NCBI GenBank assembly: GCA_963978905.1
Contig: OZ022261.1
Coordinates: 37,838,130-37,902,129 of the forward strand
Reading direction: 5' to 3'
DNA: 64,000 bases
From: Trichostrongylus colubriformis
Lineage: Eukaryota > Nematoda > Chromadorea > Rhabditida > Trichostrongylidae
Part shown: piece by piece, positions 48,756 through 61,380 of the stretch
How the letters are laid out: each line of letters opens with the position of its first letter
Numbering within the stretch: position 1 is the first letter of the stretch
Program-made: the position numbers and the translations under genes
Notes under the pieces: generated by a model
What the model was told of the DNA's origin: nothing
Database searches by the model: none
Seen by the model: the letters and a program-made list of their open reading frames with translations, nothing else

Positions 48756-48921
48756 GGACGCCGTCTGACTTCGCGATTTTGCAGCGTCGCACTTCCGCAC
48801 GCGCTACTGCGACCTTGAGATCTTGCTTAGCCGCAACGTCGCGTGCGGCTAAGCAAGATCAGCAAGGCTAAGCAAGAGCAAGAGCCGCGACACCGCAAAA
48901 TCGCGAAGTCTGACGGCGGCC
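48756..48921. repeat. Nested palindrome, 166 bases
   Basis: Outer arms GGACGCCGTCTGACTTCGCG-ATTTTGC and its near-complement at 48895-48921; inner perfect arms GATCTTGCTTAGCCGCA (48819-48835) and TGCGGCTAAGCAAGATC (48844-48860) around an 8-base loop, with a third partial copy GGCTAAGCAAGA at 48866. GC-rich. Probably a small foldback element. Confidence 0.85.
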
Positions 48922-49464
48922 TCAGGCTCACTTGAGATCCGCGGAAGAAAACCTCTCCCCCAGTGTTTCGTGAAAATCGATCGTATTTCCGCCGATGAAG
49001 TTGTAGTTACGGCTTTTTGTGTTACCCTCTTGTAACCAACAGTGCTTGTGATACAATAAATGTCGCTAGGAATTCAGCCTAGTTAGGAATTCCACTTCTC
49101 TGTAACTTTTTTAGAAGTCGCTTCTCAGTTTCAGAAAGCAGCTTCGAGTCAGCATTTAAATGTACGTTCTGTGATATATTGCATACCGTCAGACTGACCT
49201 ACTGACTTCTGTGAGGAATATTGACTGTAAGCGACAGGGGTTGTCCAGTGATGGTATGAATCAATCAGACGAAAAGCTTAAGTTGCACAAGAGACTGCCG
49301 ATCTCTTAGATTCAAGCTGGTTCCATTTATCAAACTAATTGACTAAATAATTTACACGTGAGTACTTCATGGTAGAGCTGTGGGGTGGATCGAGGAATCT
49401 TGGAATCTTCGAAAGAGAATCTCCTGGTCTGTTGTGGGGGGGGGGGGGGGCTCGTAAATACCTA

Positions 49465-49960
49465 CAGTAGCGCTCAAAAGTCATTAGCCAAATGGTTTTT
49501 CACTTGTAACTTTTTTGCACTAGACCGATCTGAGAGATATTTCAGTATGTTGTACTTGGAGACACTGCATACTAAATATACTATTTTGGTGCTCAACGGT
49601 GTAAGTTACGTGGTTAAATGCAATTTTTTGTTTTTGGAGTGCCATCCCTATGCCGTCCCGCTGTGCCGTTGTCATCAGAAGTCGTATTTTTTTTTCACAG
49701 AACACTGATGTTTTCTGAGGCTTGCTAGTTTTATTTTTGTGAGGAAAGCGGTTTTTCTTGACTAAGCCTCTTCCTTTTCTCCGGTGGTTTTGTAGTAAAT
49801 TCTTGTAAAAAATCATGAAAAGAGTCAAGCGGCACTCAAGTAGAAGGAAATGTTGACAGTAGGTTCAGGCACCACATACTAAAATTTTGCCAAATTTGGT
49901 CCAGTAGAAAAAAAAGTTATGACAAAAAAGTTTCTGGCCGAAGACTTTTGAGCGCTACTG
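49465..49960. mobile_element. Tc1-like MITE with TA duplication
   Basis: The ends are inverted copies of CAGTAGCGCTCAAAAGTC, each directly next to TA (49463-49464 and 49961-49962), the hallmark of Tc1/mariner insertion. Length 496 bases. The interior is A/T-rich, with a Lys-rich 102-codon minus-strand frame (49520-49828) lacking any transposase motif. Non-autonomous. Immediately preceded by a run of 15 G. Confidence 0.85.
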
Positions 49961-50817
49961 TAAATAAAAGATGATCCGGGGAGGCTTCATTGAGAGGCTT
50001 TTTTTAGGTTTGTTGCTCTGACCACCAATGCTTCCTCTGTGAGTATCGTAGTTAGTTAGCGAATGAGAGATAATGATAGTGACAGTTTGCACAGCTGGTA
50101 GGTTCTACTAGTTCTTATTGTACGATATTGTTTTATAAACGGTGCATGTTAACAACGCGCTGTTTTCATCGTTATTATCTTGAAGATCATCACAGGTGAA
50201 GGCCATTGCTTTTGAGATTTTCCTAGTGGCGGATAATCTCTGTAACAACTTCCACAAATTAGTTCTGTTTTGTGAATGAAAGCGTACAGCAGCAACCTGC
50301 TTCTGTTTTATACTAGTAGGACTCCAAGAACATACAATGGGTTAAATATTCACTCTAATGCCATCATGGCCTTGAACGGAGGTCAAAGCCTGAAATAGAA
50401 TGAAACCAGCTAACGCTGAAGTTTCCACTTTCTTTTTTTCAAATAAAGATTCGAAAACTGAACAGAGCTCCAAAGTGTAGGGTAGTACGGAGAGAAGACC
50501 AGGAAAACCTTATTTGCCGAGGTTCGCTGGTCCTTTACTTTGTTTGGTATACATCTCAGTGCCTTAATTTCCATTACTGAGCAATTAGGTGAGGTATAAG
50601 TAAGGTTACTCTAATTTGTTTCTTCGACTTGAGACTTCACCTCCGAAGATATGCACAAATGTGGTGCAGAGCGCGTCTTTCGGGTTTTTAAGTGTTGTTA
50701 TTCTTGCATCGGTATCGAAAGTTATAAGCATGTGTATACATTTCAAAGCGTCACTGTGAAGACAATAAACAAGAAATTTCTAATGTTTTGGAAAACGGAT
50801 TCCATCCTCTTTCGCTC

Positions 50818-50840
50818 ATCTGATGTTTAGGCTGGCTATT
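50818..50840 (+). promoter_or_regulatory. Candidate trans-splice acceptor before the kinase start
   Basis: CATCTGATGTTTAG lies 10 bases before the ATG at 50841. Many nematode mRNAs receive a spliced leader at a T-rich AG site just upstream of the start codon, and this placement fits. It could equally be an ordinary 3' splice site from an upstream non-coding exon. No spliced-leader RNA gene is in the window. Confidence 0.3.
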
Positions 50841-53800
50841 ATGCGGTACACTGGCTCGTATGCACCTGGGTCGTATCGGCGCAAGGTGCGAAAGAAGAGT
50901 GTTCGACCGTGTGTTCAAGGCTCAAGTCGGCTAAGATCTAGGAGAGATGACCAAGGCCGCGCTGAACGTGCAGAGAAGGTTTGTTAGATATTCCGTGCTA
51001 CTAGACGCTTACATCATTATTTGAGCTTTTTGTGGGTTGATCTCACGTTAAGTCAAGGTTGTCCAGATCCAGATCATACGTTTTGATTATATGTTTGATC
51101 TGCAGTCTCGGTAGTTTGATATATTCCCTGATGCTGTTCGCGTTCAGGATCCCTGAGTTTGAAAAAATTGTGAAGCGTGGCGGAGGTTGTAAAGTTTGGC
51201 TCGGTGGGCGGATGCACGCGGCTGTTTCTTGCGAGGACTATAGCTTTCGGCTCACCGGCTAGCCTCGTTGGAAGATCAGTGCCCTAACACACTCGTCAAC
51301 ATTGTTCCTCCACTTCTCACAGCTTGATTCAACATATGTTTTATTGCGGCATTGATTCTACTCAAAGCATTCTGAGGCGTCTAAATTTTCTGTGAGGACA
51401 GTCTTCTTCGTCCTTGTTCACCGCTGTTGCTGAATTTTGTGCTCTTCGTGCATAAGTCTGCCCACCTGCTAAGTATAATCCGAATCCTTCCTATTGGTGG
51501 AACCACTCGTTTCGTCTGACTCGTGGAGCACTCGCCTGTTCAACTCGTGGAGCTGATTGCCACTATCCAGCCATTTTTATAGCGGTATCTTGCTCATCGT
51601 CGCAACTTTCAGCAGTATGCCGAGAAAGTCATCAAACGAAGCACCGCTTGCTCTGCGACGCATGCCCATAGTTGTTATACCCCGAAAGCGGAAATATAAA
51701 AATTATGTGTCTCGACGTCGGAATACACACCTTTTGGCTAGTCTGCGCAAGTGCGTCTCTGATCCCCACATGTATCGCAGTTTCAACCACTGGAAAGGTC
51801 TGTGGCGCGAATTTTCGCCAACTGAGGACTTGACTTCTCCTTCAGCTGATATTCCGCGGCTAATCGATGAGGAAGATCCTCCCCGAACACCTGTTGTTGC
51901 CACTGTCGTGGTTGCCCCGACAGTAGATGCAAAGAGATCGCCGTTATTCAAGCAGGTTTCTGAGAAAATCACTCAGCGCAAAAAGAACGAAATAAGTCAG
52001 GTCGCCCTTCACATCCCCCTACCGTCCGGGAAGGGAGTCGCCATACAAGGTAGACGTCCTCTCAGGAAGGGATCGTCTCCCAAAACTACTTTGACATGTT
52101 CTGTTGCCGACAGTCCGAAGAAGCAAGTGCTAGATTCAGAGTTCTATACGCAAGAATATAATAATAACCGCTCAGAAGAAAAGGATAACAAATTGCGGTC
52201 GTCCATCGAAGCTGTTACAGCGAAAGGGCCTGTTCTTTCAACTCTGGACAAGTCGGGGGCTCCATCCCCTGCTAGTTTTTCGAATGCTTCTCCTGAGACA
52301 TTCGGTGAGAAAAGCACTGTGAACTCAAAGAAGAAGGCAAGAGATCAAACAAAGCTCCTCATAGGCGAAACTGTTCCTTCGGTGGAGCAGTGGAATCTTG
52401 CTGCAGTAACGCCTTCGGCACCGAAAGTCCTGAGGAAGGCATACGGCTCAAAAAGTGGTACAACAATTTGTGCGGTTGGCTCTTCACTGGTTGCGGCATC
52501 GGCAAATAACGTCAACACCGAAGAACAGCGTGTTATCGAGAAAAAAGTGACCCTCCGAAGAAGAATGGAGCAAGTCAAGGAAAATGCTGCTGTACCAATC
52601 TCACCGAAGTGTCAGATGGACATGGGGGAGAAGTCCAGTCAAGCGGATGAGCAGAAAGCTAAGAAAACTGTGAATGCAATAGCAGCAGCATTTTCCGCTC
52701 AGTCCGTTTCGGACGATGTGCCTGACAATGTAAAAAAGGATGAGAAAAAAGAAGTCAAGAAGGATGCTGTACAGCAAGTGCCTGTAAAGAATATCACGTC
52801 GGCCACTGCAAATTTATTGGCACAACTTCAGCTTCCACCCACCGTTTCAGCCAAGGTTGATAAAATTATTGCGTCAGGGCAGAAATCAAGACTGCTGAAA
52901 CTGAATGACCAGGTTCTGTGTTAGTACATTTCCTCACTGAAGTATATCCTTTAAATTTCTGCTGCTTCAGAGGGCGCGCATGAAAGCGCATCTCGATCGG
53001 CAAGTCACGGGTGTGCTGCCTGACGATGATGATGGTCATCTCATTTTCAAGAAGAACGACATACTTCACGGACGATGTTGGTTATCTTTTCCTACTTTGT
53101 TTTCATTCGCTGGATTAAAGTACTTAACGTAAATGATATACATCCGCCTCCTTATTTTTTGCTTGCTGAGGATGCAATTTGCCTGAAGTTGTCTTTCCAC
53201 TATTTGTAGGGGAACTTCGGGAAGAGCTTGGAGAAGGGACCTTCGGGAGGGTAGTCAAGGCTTACGATAAGCAGGTTTGTTGAACTTTCTTGTCTCATGA
53301 GCATTTAGTTCGCCACTGTAGCTACAGTTTACTCGTATTCTTTAGAGAGACAAAATGAGGGCTGTGAAGATTGTGCGCAATGTCCATAAGTATCGAGATG
53401 CTGCTTACTTAGAGATAAAGGTGCTTACAAAATTGAAGCAGTTGGATCCGAATGGAACGCAGTAAGTTGCGAAATTTTGAGATCCTTGCACCACGGGATC
53501 CGTGTATAACAAGACCTACACTTTTGTAAGCCTCTTAATGGGCAAATTGGGAACGTATTACTTCTGTGTATTTCAGGGTGGCATATTTGTTTAAAAAATT
53601 TTGCTTTGCCATCGATGCAAAATAGGAACTTCCAAACAGTTCTCTCAGTAGTACGGGTCGATCATGAAGGCAATATTCTATCAATTGCTGCCGCGATTTA
53701 GTGCTCCTCTTTATCCGTTCTTATGCACGGCCGTTTGGAAATTGCGCATGTCGATGGTTTTCTCTGATTCACTCTTGGAAACAGCAGTATTCTGAATTCC

Positions 53801-56800
53801 GGTTTTTCTCACATGATGGTTATTTCTACCAACCCCTACCTCTGAGCAGGATTCGAGAATTTGTTGTTTCACATCGTCCGAAGCTGCGTTTGCCATTGTC
53901 ACCCAAGCCCGTCTGCACTACACTCGCTAGGGAATCAGAGTATAATGTTATATCTATCTCTACCCATCGATGCCATCGGTGTAATTATGGGAACAACGAT
54001 ATCTGATCAAAAGTGTGTTCCTTGAGCGCTTAGAGATTATACGGACCCGCTGAAATGATTATTTCCCACTTCTTTTCATGACATTTAGTGCAGGTACTCC
54101 CCGAAATCTCTCTTGGTCTCAATAACACTTTGAGAACTTTCCTCATTTTCCGTAGAATTCTGTTGTGCAGTAATGTAATGTAAACCCGTGATATAGCGGT
54201 ATGAGGGTGCTGTAGGTAGAGCTTAGCCAGTCAATTAACTAGCAATGCCAGTTGTGTGAGAACCACGAAATAGGTTTCAGATAATAACCAAAATTGGTTT
54301 GAAGCAATGATGTGGGTTCGCTCAACATGATTTTTTTGCTGTGTGGTTCAAATCTATAGATTTTTATAAGTTGTGCTTGAATTAACAATTGCAAATTTCG
54401 TATGTTGCCTTCGTTTTGTTTTTCCTCTATGTAGTGACATAGTCCGGAGATATATCAGAAACGAAGTAAAATGATAATGTGCCACTGCACAGTCCCATAA
54501 TTACTGTGGAGCCCGTGATGCTCTCATGTGAGTGAGTGAGATAATGTACTGCAGTGTACTGCTCTTGGAGAGGACTATGAACCATTGTGACATGTTCTAG
54601 ACGCGAAGATTGAAAAAGTTTGCTGCATTCTCGAAGTATAGGTAAATTGAAAGTCGCTATATCATTATAGTGAGCGCAGGTTTTGGTGTTTCCTTTTTAT
54701 GCATACGAAATCGCTTATGATCGGTACTCATTTGTTACTGAAACGAAGTGATCACAAGTGCTGCCTGCGTGATCAACAAGTGCCACATTCACATCACGAC
54801 GAGGCGTTATCGATTTCGAGGATATTCCGTTGTAAACTGGATAGCGCGTCAAAACGTTACTGTATCGTGGAGAACACCTGGTGTAGTTTTTTGCTGGCAG
54901 TACGTGACTGAGTGACGATTGCTCGATCCTTTTTGAGGCATTGTTTAGTGTTAATGATTCAGACAATTAGGCGAATATGCAAAAAGAGTAAGGTGCGTCT
55001 CCGATGATTGGTTGATTAGCGACCAATGGGGGTAGGTATCGACTCGAATCTCTGCCGTTCGCCCGATCGCCTAATCGCCTGAAACGCCAACTCTGAACAA
55101 TGTCTCGCGGAACTATACTGCACGCAATCCAGTCTGAAGTGGTCTTATGGCAACAATCACTTTGATGGGAAGTTAGCATTTGGCTCTCTTTTCCTTTCAC
55201 GTGCAAAAGCTGTGATAAGGCTCTGTGCACATCAGGCTCGTAAACTGTTACCTTACGATTGATGTTTGTCTTGCAACGCATGTGGATCATTTGCGTTAGT
55301 GGGAACAAGATTGGCATTGTCAGTTTCATGTTTATGTTCATTTTTCTGAACTTTTACCGATTTTTTTCAGTGCCCTTGTTCTCGTATTGACTTGATAGCA
55401 CTGTGTCCAGCGCAAACGCCTAGCTAATCGCAGCTAAATATTTAGTTAGGATATGGGCATTAGTAGTCCCTTGCGTTGAATAGTGGTGCAATTCGTTTCC
55501 AGAGTTCGGATTGCTTTAGTAGCGGGGTATTTTTGAGAGGCGGAGGTACTAATTTTGTTTGTCGAGGTTGTATGCAGGCTGGCCACCCGGCCAAACTCGT
55601 GGCTTATTTGATTCCTCGAAAACTTAGGTGCTATTTCAGTTTCTGTGTTTTCCATTAGTCTTATTGAGTCCATCAGTCGTGTGCTTTAGTCTCACATATA
55701 TTTCTCAATCTGAGCAGGAGTCTAGTAACTGAATATCCCACCGCGCTTGCCAAAAGACTGGGGTCAGCGTAATACATTTTGAAATAGAGTGTGTGTCATT
55801 TCTATGCGGTATATTTGTTGAATCGAGCAAGATTGTTGCGCTTTTTTCATATTACATTCACTTTTTTCGTTGCTCTATGTCGGTCGCGAGTGTCTAATGT
55901 TGTTAGACTCCACTCCATTCTCATTTGCGTTCGTATCTAATTGCTACAAATCTGGTGTATACCATCTTGAAATCCTGAACTTGTGGTGTTGTCTGGTGGA
56001 GAGTCGCGCGGACCGCGCTCTTCTTTCCTCATATCCTATTCCTTCCCAGTTTGCGAGGATGAAAACACATCATTTATTGTAACAGCCGAAAAAGTGCGTC
56101 CGGGTGTGTCCACCTCTACATTTTCCTTCGTTTGCAAGTTTGGTCCAGCATTTGGCCTTGTATGAGCTGCTCCAGAGGAGGTTGCTGTGTAGTAGAACTA
56201 CTTCAAGTTCATATATGATCTTTTTGTTCGTGCCTTCGCGTTCTCGTTTTCTCTTCAATTCTTTGTTTCATAGTTCGAACGTACTGTGTTAGCTTGTAAT
56301 AGATTCTATACAGAGAGAGAGTGCGTGTTTGATCGTGTTGGAACTCACTATAGTATTTCTATGAAAAATACTTTGGCCTGCTTCGCTGGCCACCACTTTC
56401 ATCACTTTCTGGCGGCATACAGACAAACAAATACACCAAACCTCTGCTTTATATTAGGTTGAGTCAATATGAATCGGACAAATTGACAAATTTTAATCAC
56501 TGTCGTCAACTTTTTAACGACTACTGGGATTCACTAGAATATGCTCCATCTTTATCGATGACCTTCTGCCACGGGTTAGGCACATCATGGATGCCCTTGC
56601 TCCAGAGGCCGGGGGCTGGAGCTCGATGAAGTTGCCGAGTGCCGTCTTGACGTCGTCGCGAGTTTTGAAGTCTTGGCCGTCCACGTGGTTGGAGATGGGA
56701 GAAAAGGTGGAAATCTGAAGGGACCAGGTCTGGGGAGTACGGTGGGTGTGGAAGCACGGTCCAGCTGTATGACAGCAGCTCGGCCTTGGTCGATTTTGCA

Positions 56801-59662
56801 ATGTGCGTTCTCGCGTTGTCGTGCTGGAAGTAGACATGTGACCGCCGCCATTGCGAATTTTGGACATTTGCCTTTGACTCTCGTAACTGACGAATGTAGA
56901 AGTCGGCGGATACTGTTGTACCTTCATCGAACAGCTTCCAGTACTCTACGCCGTTTACGCTCCACCAAATGCGGTTTTCGTCTCCGATGGGATAGTCGCC
57001 TGACGCAAACTTCGAATGCCAGAAGCACGCTGTACTTCTGGCGGGACATGCTTCTTGTGAACTTCTTTTAAACGTCTGCCGAAATCCGCGGGTTCCTGGT
57101 CAGATAGCGATAGAAATAGTATGACGTTGCGGATGTGGTCTCTGGACGGCTTGAAATCGTGCGGCATGGTGGCGGAATGAAACTACTTTGGAGTGATTAT
57201 TTTGCGGTACTTTGAAGAGCTTTTCATACTCATTCCAACGGTACCTCGTGCGTCCATTTTCGTTAATTCGTTACTGAGTTATGATCTCTAGAAATCATCA
57301 CTACCATTTGTCCGAGCCATATCGACTCAACCTAATATAAAATGTGGTGCAGCTTCCTTTGCGCAATAGTGACTCCACATTAGGCACAGGCTTCAATGAT
57401 TTTTGCTATATACGTAACATTAATAGCTTTTCTTGGAATTGTGGACTGCACACGATTTGCCTTGATTCGAGTTGTGAAGTGGTAAATGATCTCGAGCACT
57501 CTGAGTTCAGTGCCACTTTTTGTAAACTTGCAGTCATAGAGTTGAGAGTCGGCTGTGTTGCATAGCGTAGGTGAATTGATGCCATGAAGCACTTATTAGG
57601 AAAACAGACCATTGCTGCAAAAAGGTCGTCCTTCTCGGATACCGAAGCTATTTTGCGCATCATGCCGCCAAAACGTGAAGGAAATAGGATTGAATGAGTG
57701 AAAGCTTTTCCGCTTGTTTTTCCTGATATCGTTTTCCGACCATGATTTCGTTTAACATCTTCCTCTTTTACCCATCCCTTTCCTGGATCCTGTTGTATTT
57801 TCGGTCGGGTGCTCGGTCCCTAGAGAAGAAGAGGAAATAGTTCTTTTTCAGCACAATTCCTATTTCATTACCCAGACCCGAGGCTAGAGTACAGGTCGCT
57901 TGCGTGTGAAGCTTTCCAGTAATCTGAAAAAAGACGACTCCACATTTGTTTGACTCAATTTTTGCGTTTAAGCTGCTTACCGTGGGCGAAGAACGATTGA
58001 GCGGTTAGGTGGTGGTCATCGTGCTATGATCGTCTTTGTAGTGACCAACTGCATCATTCATTTATTTGCTGTTTCCCTGTTTCAGCAAAATCATTCAGTT
58101 GGTGGAACATTTCGACTACCATGGGCATTGCTGTCTGGTCTTCAAACTATATGGCCTGAGTGTTTTCGATTTCCAGGTCCATAAGTTCTGTTGACGTTTG
58201 TTTCTAACGCAACTTACCAGATATAACGTTCGATTTTTTGCAGAGGAAATACAATTTTCGACCATATCATATCGAAGACACAAGGCATATTATGTATCAG
58301 ATTTGTTATGCAGTGAAGTTCTTGCACGACAACAAGCTGACTCATACAGACCTGAAACCAGAAAATGTTCTGTTTGTTTGTGATGACTGTTATACAGAAA
58401 AAGTGGGGAATGTGGTACGTTCCCTCTTTGCTTCCTACATCGCAGATTTCACAGCGCTGAGCGGAATTCAGAAACACTCGACTTTTTTAGATTTATCATC
58501 GACCGAAAAATACGAATGTGCGGCTTATTGACTTGGGCTCAGCGACGTTCAACAACGAGCACCACTCCGCTATTATTTCTACTCGTCATTATCGAGCCCC
58601 TGAGGTCATACTCGGTAAGCGTTTAAGCTGTCGTGCTACTGCACTGTATTCACAATTGCGAGTTAATTTTCGAGATTGAGATCTTGGATGGTGGCAGCCA
58701 TGTGATACGTGGTCGTTGGGTTGCATATTGTACGAGCTACATCGTGGTGCGACACTTTTCCGTACCCATAGCAATCGGGAGCATCTGGCGATGATGGAAC
58801 GAGTTTGTGGTCATATCCCTTTACGAATGATTCGCAAAACAAGGTAACTCTTCACCGATACTGTATTCGATAACACTGAAGTTGTGAATCTTCATCGTAT
58901 TATGAATAGCAGTGGGATTGAAACTGCAAAAATGTAAGGACCTTTAGGAAATTTGATTTTGCTTTGTTAACTAGCGGTATATACAAGTCCTACCAGACAT
59001 AAGATCGAATAGCGAAGCTCACTCTCCTACAGATGAGGCAGTTAAGGATGTGTGGGTGCATCAGAGGTCACTTGCGAGTTGTGTTATATTTATTCAGGAC
59101 GAAGTACTTTCACAATGATGTATTGGACGTTACTGGAACGGACGAAAGCTTTATTCGGGACACATGTGCAAATCTTGTGGTTAGTACATTACCCACACAT
59201 AGCCTATAAAATAGTTGCACTTGGATGGAGCAGGAGATTTTGCACCGTACAGAAGCGTGGTGTGGTAGCAATGAATGTCTTTTCATAGTCCCGCTGAAAC
59301 TAGCTACTCTAACAAATGATACTAGTTGACAAACCTCTTTTAAGCGAAAAATCGAGGATTCCGACGTTGAGGAACGCGAGTTATTCGAACTGATGCACAG
59401 TATGATGCAGTTCGAGCCAGCTGCTCGTATTACGATGGCCGATGCTTTACAGAGTCCCTTTTTCGCTCGAATTCCTGAGAATAAAAGGTACGTATGAGTG
59501 TATTGATGGTTGAAAGCGTTTTTGGGTCTAAACGATGTACCTCCAAGGATACCTGGAATTCATCCCCCTAATCCTGTTCGGAGGCCGGGTATCATGGATC
59601 CGTTATATCGTGGTGCACGTGGTCGCACTGGTGAGATTAATGGAGAGGAAGAAGCTGATTGA
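50841..59662 (+). CDS. madd-3: CLK/LAMMER dual-specificity protein kinase
   Basis: CLK kinases phosphorylate SR splicing factors; the C. elegans LAMMER kinase is MADD-3. Exons: 50841-50978 ([20 protein letters not shown]; Arg/Ser-rich), about 51617-52912 (432 codons, low-complexity, starts [16 protein letters not shown]), 52971-53076, 53210-53273, 53346-53462, 58086-58176, 58244-58414, 58491-58614, 58681-58843, 59098-59179, 59345-59487, 59548-59662 (TGA). From 52971 on the phases close perfectly to 391 residues. Seen: glycine loop [12 protein letters not shown] lysine in [19 protein letters not shown] catalytic loop, magnesium motif DLG ([15 protein letters not shown]) where DFG is usual, [18 protein letters not shown] box [14 protein letters not shown], and C-lobe [20 protein letters not shown]. 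The join of the first two exons is out of phase in my model, so a small exon may be missing or 51617 may be a separate start. One intron is 4.6 kb. Confidence 0.92.
53463..58085. other. 4.6 kb kinase intron
   Basis: Separates the exon encoding the ATP lysine and alpha-C helix from that encoding [19 protein letters not shown]. The split codon (CA + C) closes correctly. It contains the second deleted mariner (56457-57332) and otherwise short open frames without signatures (for example 53701-54006 and 54967-55341). Confidence 0.8.
56457..57332 (-). mobile_element. Internally deleted mariner, copy 2
   Basis: Terminal repeats GGTTGAGTCAATATGAATCG and the inverted end CGACTCAACC, TA outside each (56455-56456, 57333-57334). 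Minus-strand frame starts [20 protein letters not shown] at 57167, then [35 protein letters not shown], and later [11 protein letters not shown] and [18 protein letters not shown]. Like copy 1 at 22273-23165 it lacks the same central part, so both descend from one deleted ancestor. 876 bases, in the large kinase intron, antisense. Confidence 0.88.
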
Positions 59663-61194
59663 ACTTGTATTCCTGTGCTTCCACTACCTCGAAATTGTTA
59701 TCCTAACATTAAGTGTCGCGATCAGGGTTGTTCATTCTTGTACTATGCCTAATATTTTTGTACTATGCCTGGTATTTAAAAAAAGTTGTTGTTTCATAGA
59801 TTGATCATGATTCGGGTTATATATCCTATCCTTGTTTCCTTGTGGTTTTTTAGCCGTTAAACACAATTTGCCTGATGATGTAAGGCGGTTTTAGCTTTCG
59901 CGCGACGTTTGATTTACTTATATTGTACTATTCTTCACTAGGTATTGTAGTTGCATTGCTAATCATTTACTGGAACTCTCTCTCTGATTTTAGTCCTTGG
60001 TCCTTCCTTTCTTCAGTTCTTAGTTCTTTTAGTGCTTTCCTAGGCCTGTATTTGTACATAGTCACAAATGAACATCCAGATTTATGGTGTTTCGCATCGG
60101 AACCACATTAGGAAAGTCAGGCGATCAGTCTGGTTCGATAGCCCCTTGCTAATGGAAGGTAAGCTCATTATAATTTTTCCCAAGGAGGTGTAATATTTGC
60201 ATGCCAACCTGCTAGTGTATTGGAATGGAAGTAGTATCTATTTTGGAAACTGAAACATCATTACTGTTCTGCAAAACCTTACAGAGGAAACAAATCCTTC
60301 TGTCGATTGCATGTAATTTTCTACAATTCGAACCTTACTCTCAGCAGTGTCATGGAGATTCGGGCAGTTTCGTTTTGTTGATGACCTCTTCCTTCTGTTC
60401 ACTGCACCCCTTTTTTTCTCTTTATCCTGTTTCTGGGAGCAGCCAGAGGCCGAATCAAAGGATCTTAATACAGGTACTGCTTGGAGTAAGGGAAAATGAG
60501 AACTGGGAAGGCCGGCTCCTTGAAAAAAAAAAAAAACTCACCGGCGCGTGCTGGGCGACGCCACAGCCACTGCGCGACGCAACGGCGAACGATGCTGGCG
60601 CTACCAACATTGCGCTTCAGTGAAGGTAATCTCGCCAGCATTTTGCTGATACACATCGGGCGTATCGTCCTCCGGCAAGCTTTGTTATCTGGAAGCTGTT
60701 ACAGCTGGTCTTTTCGTGCGGAGGCTTGTCCAACCGTCTGGATAAACCTCAGCCTAAGAATGTGGTAGTCCCAGGACCTCGCGTGATCATATGTGTGGTG
60801 TATAACCATGCGGAAAGACATAGAGTGAAAAAGAGACTAGACTTCTCAAGACGTTGGCCAAGTGACAGCAAGGTTAACCCAACCAAATCACAATGTTACC
60901 AGCGTCGGTCATCGCTCGCCGTCCAGCATGGCGGCCGTGATGTCACCCAGCTGGCGCCGCATGCGCACTTCGGTGAGGTTGCCTCTCACCCCAGGAAGGC
61001 ATGATATCCTAAACGGGTATACGAGTTCGGAAGGGATTATCTGTGTGGAAACTCGCGTTGAGTAAGCGAGCCTTCGGTTACTATCTCGCTCCGCTGGCAT
61101 TCACGCTTTCTTGCATCGGAGAACGAGTTGCTGCGGAGACGGGACAGCGTTCGCGCTCGCTGACATAGCATCTAGCCCGTCTGCATCTATCTCC

Positions 61195-61380
61195 ATCGGC
61201 TAGTGATGCAGAGAGGACGAAAGGGAAAGAGGGAAGAGAGAGAAAAGCAGTTTTCGGTTACCACTTTTTCGGGTTTGGCCATTTCATTTCGTCTTTTCTC
61301 TACTGTTGCACACTGATCTCCTCGACATTCACATCAATTACTTCACAATCTAGAATTACCCTTAACGGTGTAATTAACTG
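61195..61380 (+). repeat. Interspersed repeat, short copy (family of 45130, 61945)
   Basis: GTGATGCAGAGAGGACGAAA, TTTTCGGGTTTGGCCATTTC, TCTCTACTGTTGCACACTGA, ATTACCCTTAACGGTGT in the family order. Adjacent to another copy 500 bases downstream in the same orientation. Confidence 0.65.

Larger units (their letters stand above)
44357..50840. other. Intergenic region between PEX1 and the CLK kinase
   Basis: No confirmed gene in 6.5 kb. It holds an interspersed repeat (44890-45310), a foldback MITE (47791-47999), a possible isolated exon (48032-48148), a 166-base palindrome (48756-48921), G runs at 48301 and 49436-49450, and a Tc1-like MITE (49465-49960). Open frames at 45334-45558 and 46283-46474 have no recognisable signature. 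The kinase promoter is expected in the last kilobase. Confidence 0.55.

Noticed and set aside
51703..51972. Minus-strand frame opposite the kinase N-terminal exon
   Set aside because: Shadow of the plus-strand coding exon; the plus frame is longer and spliced in phase to the kinase domain.
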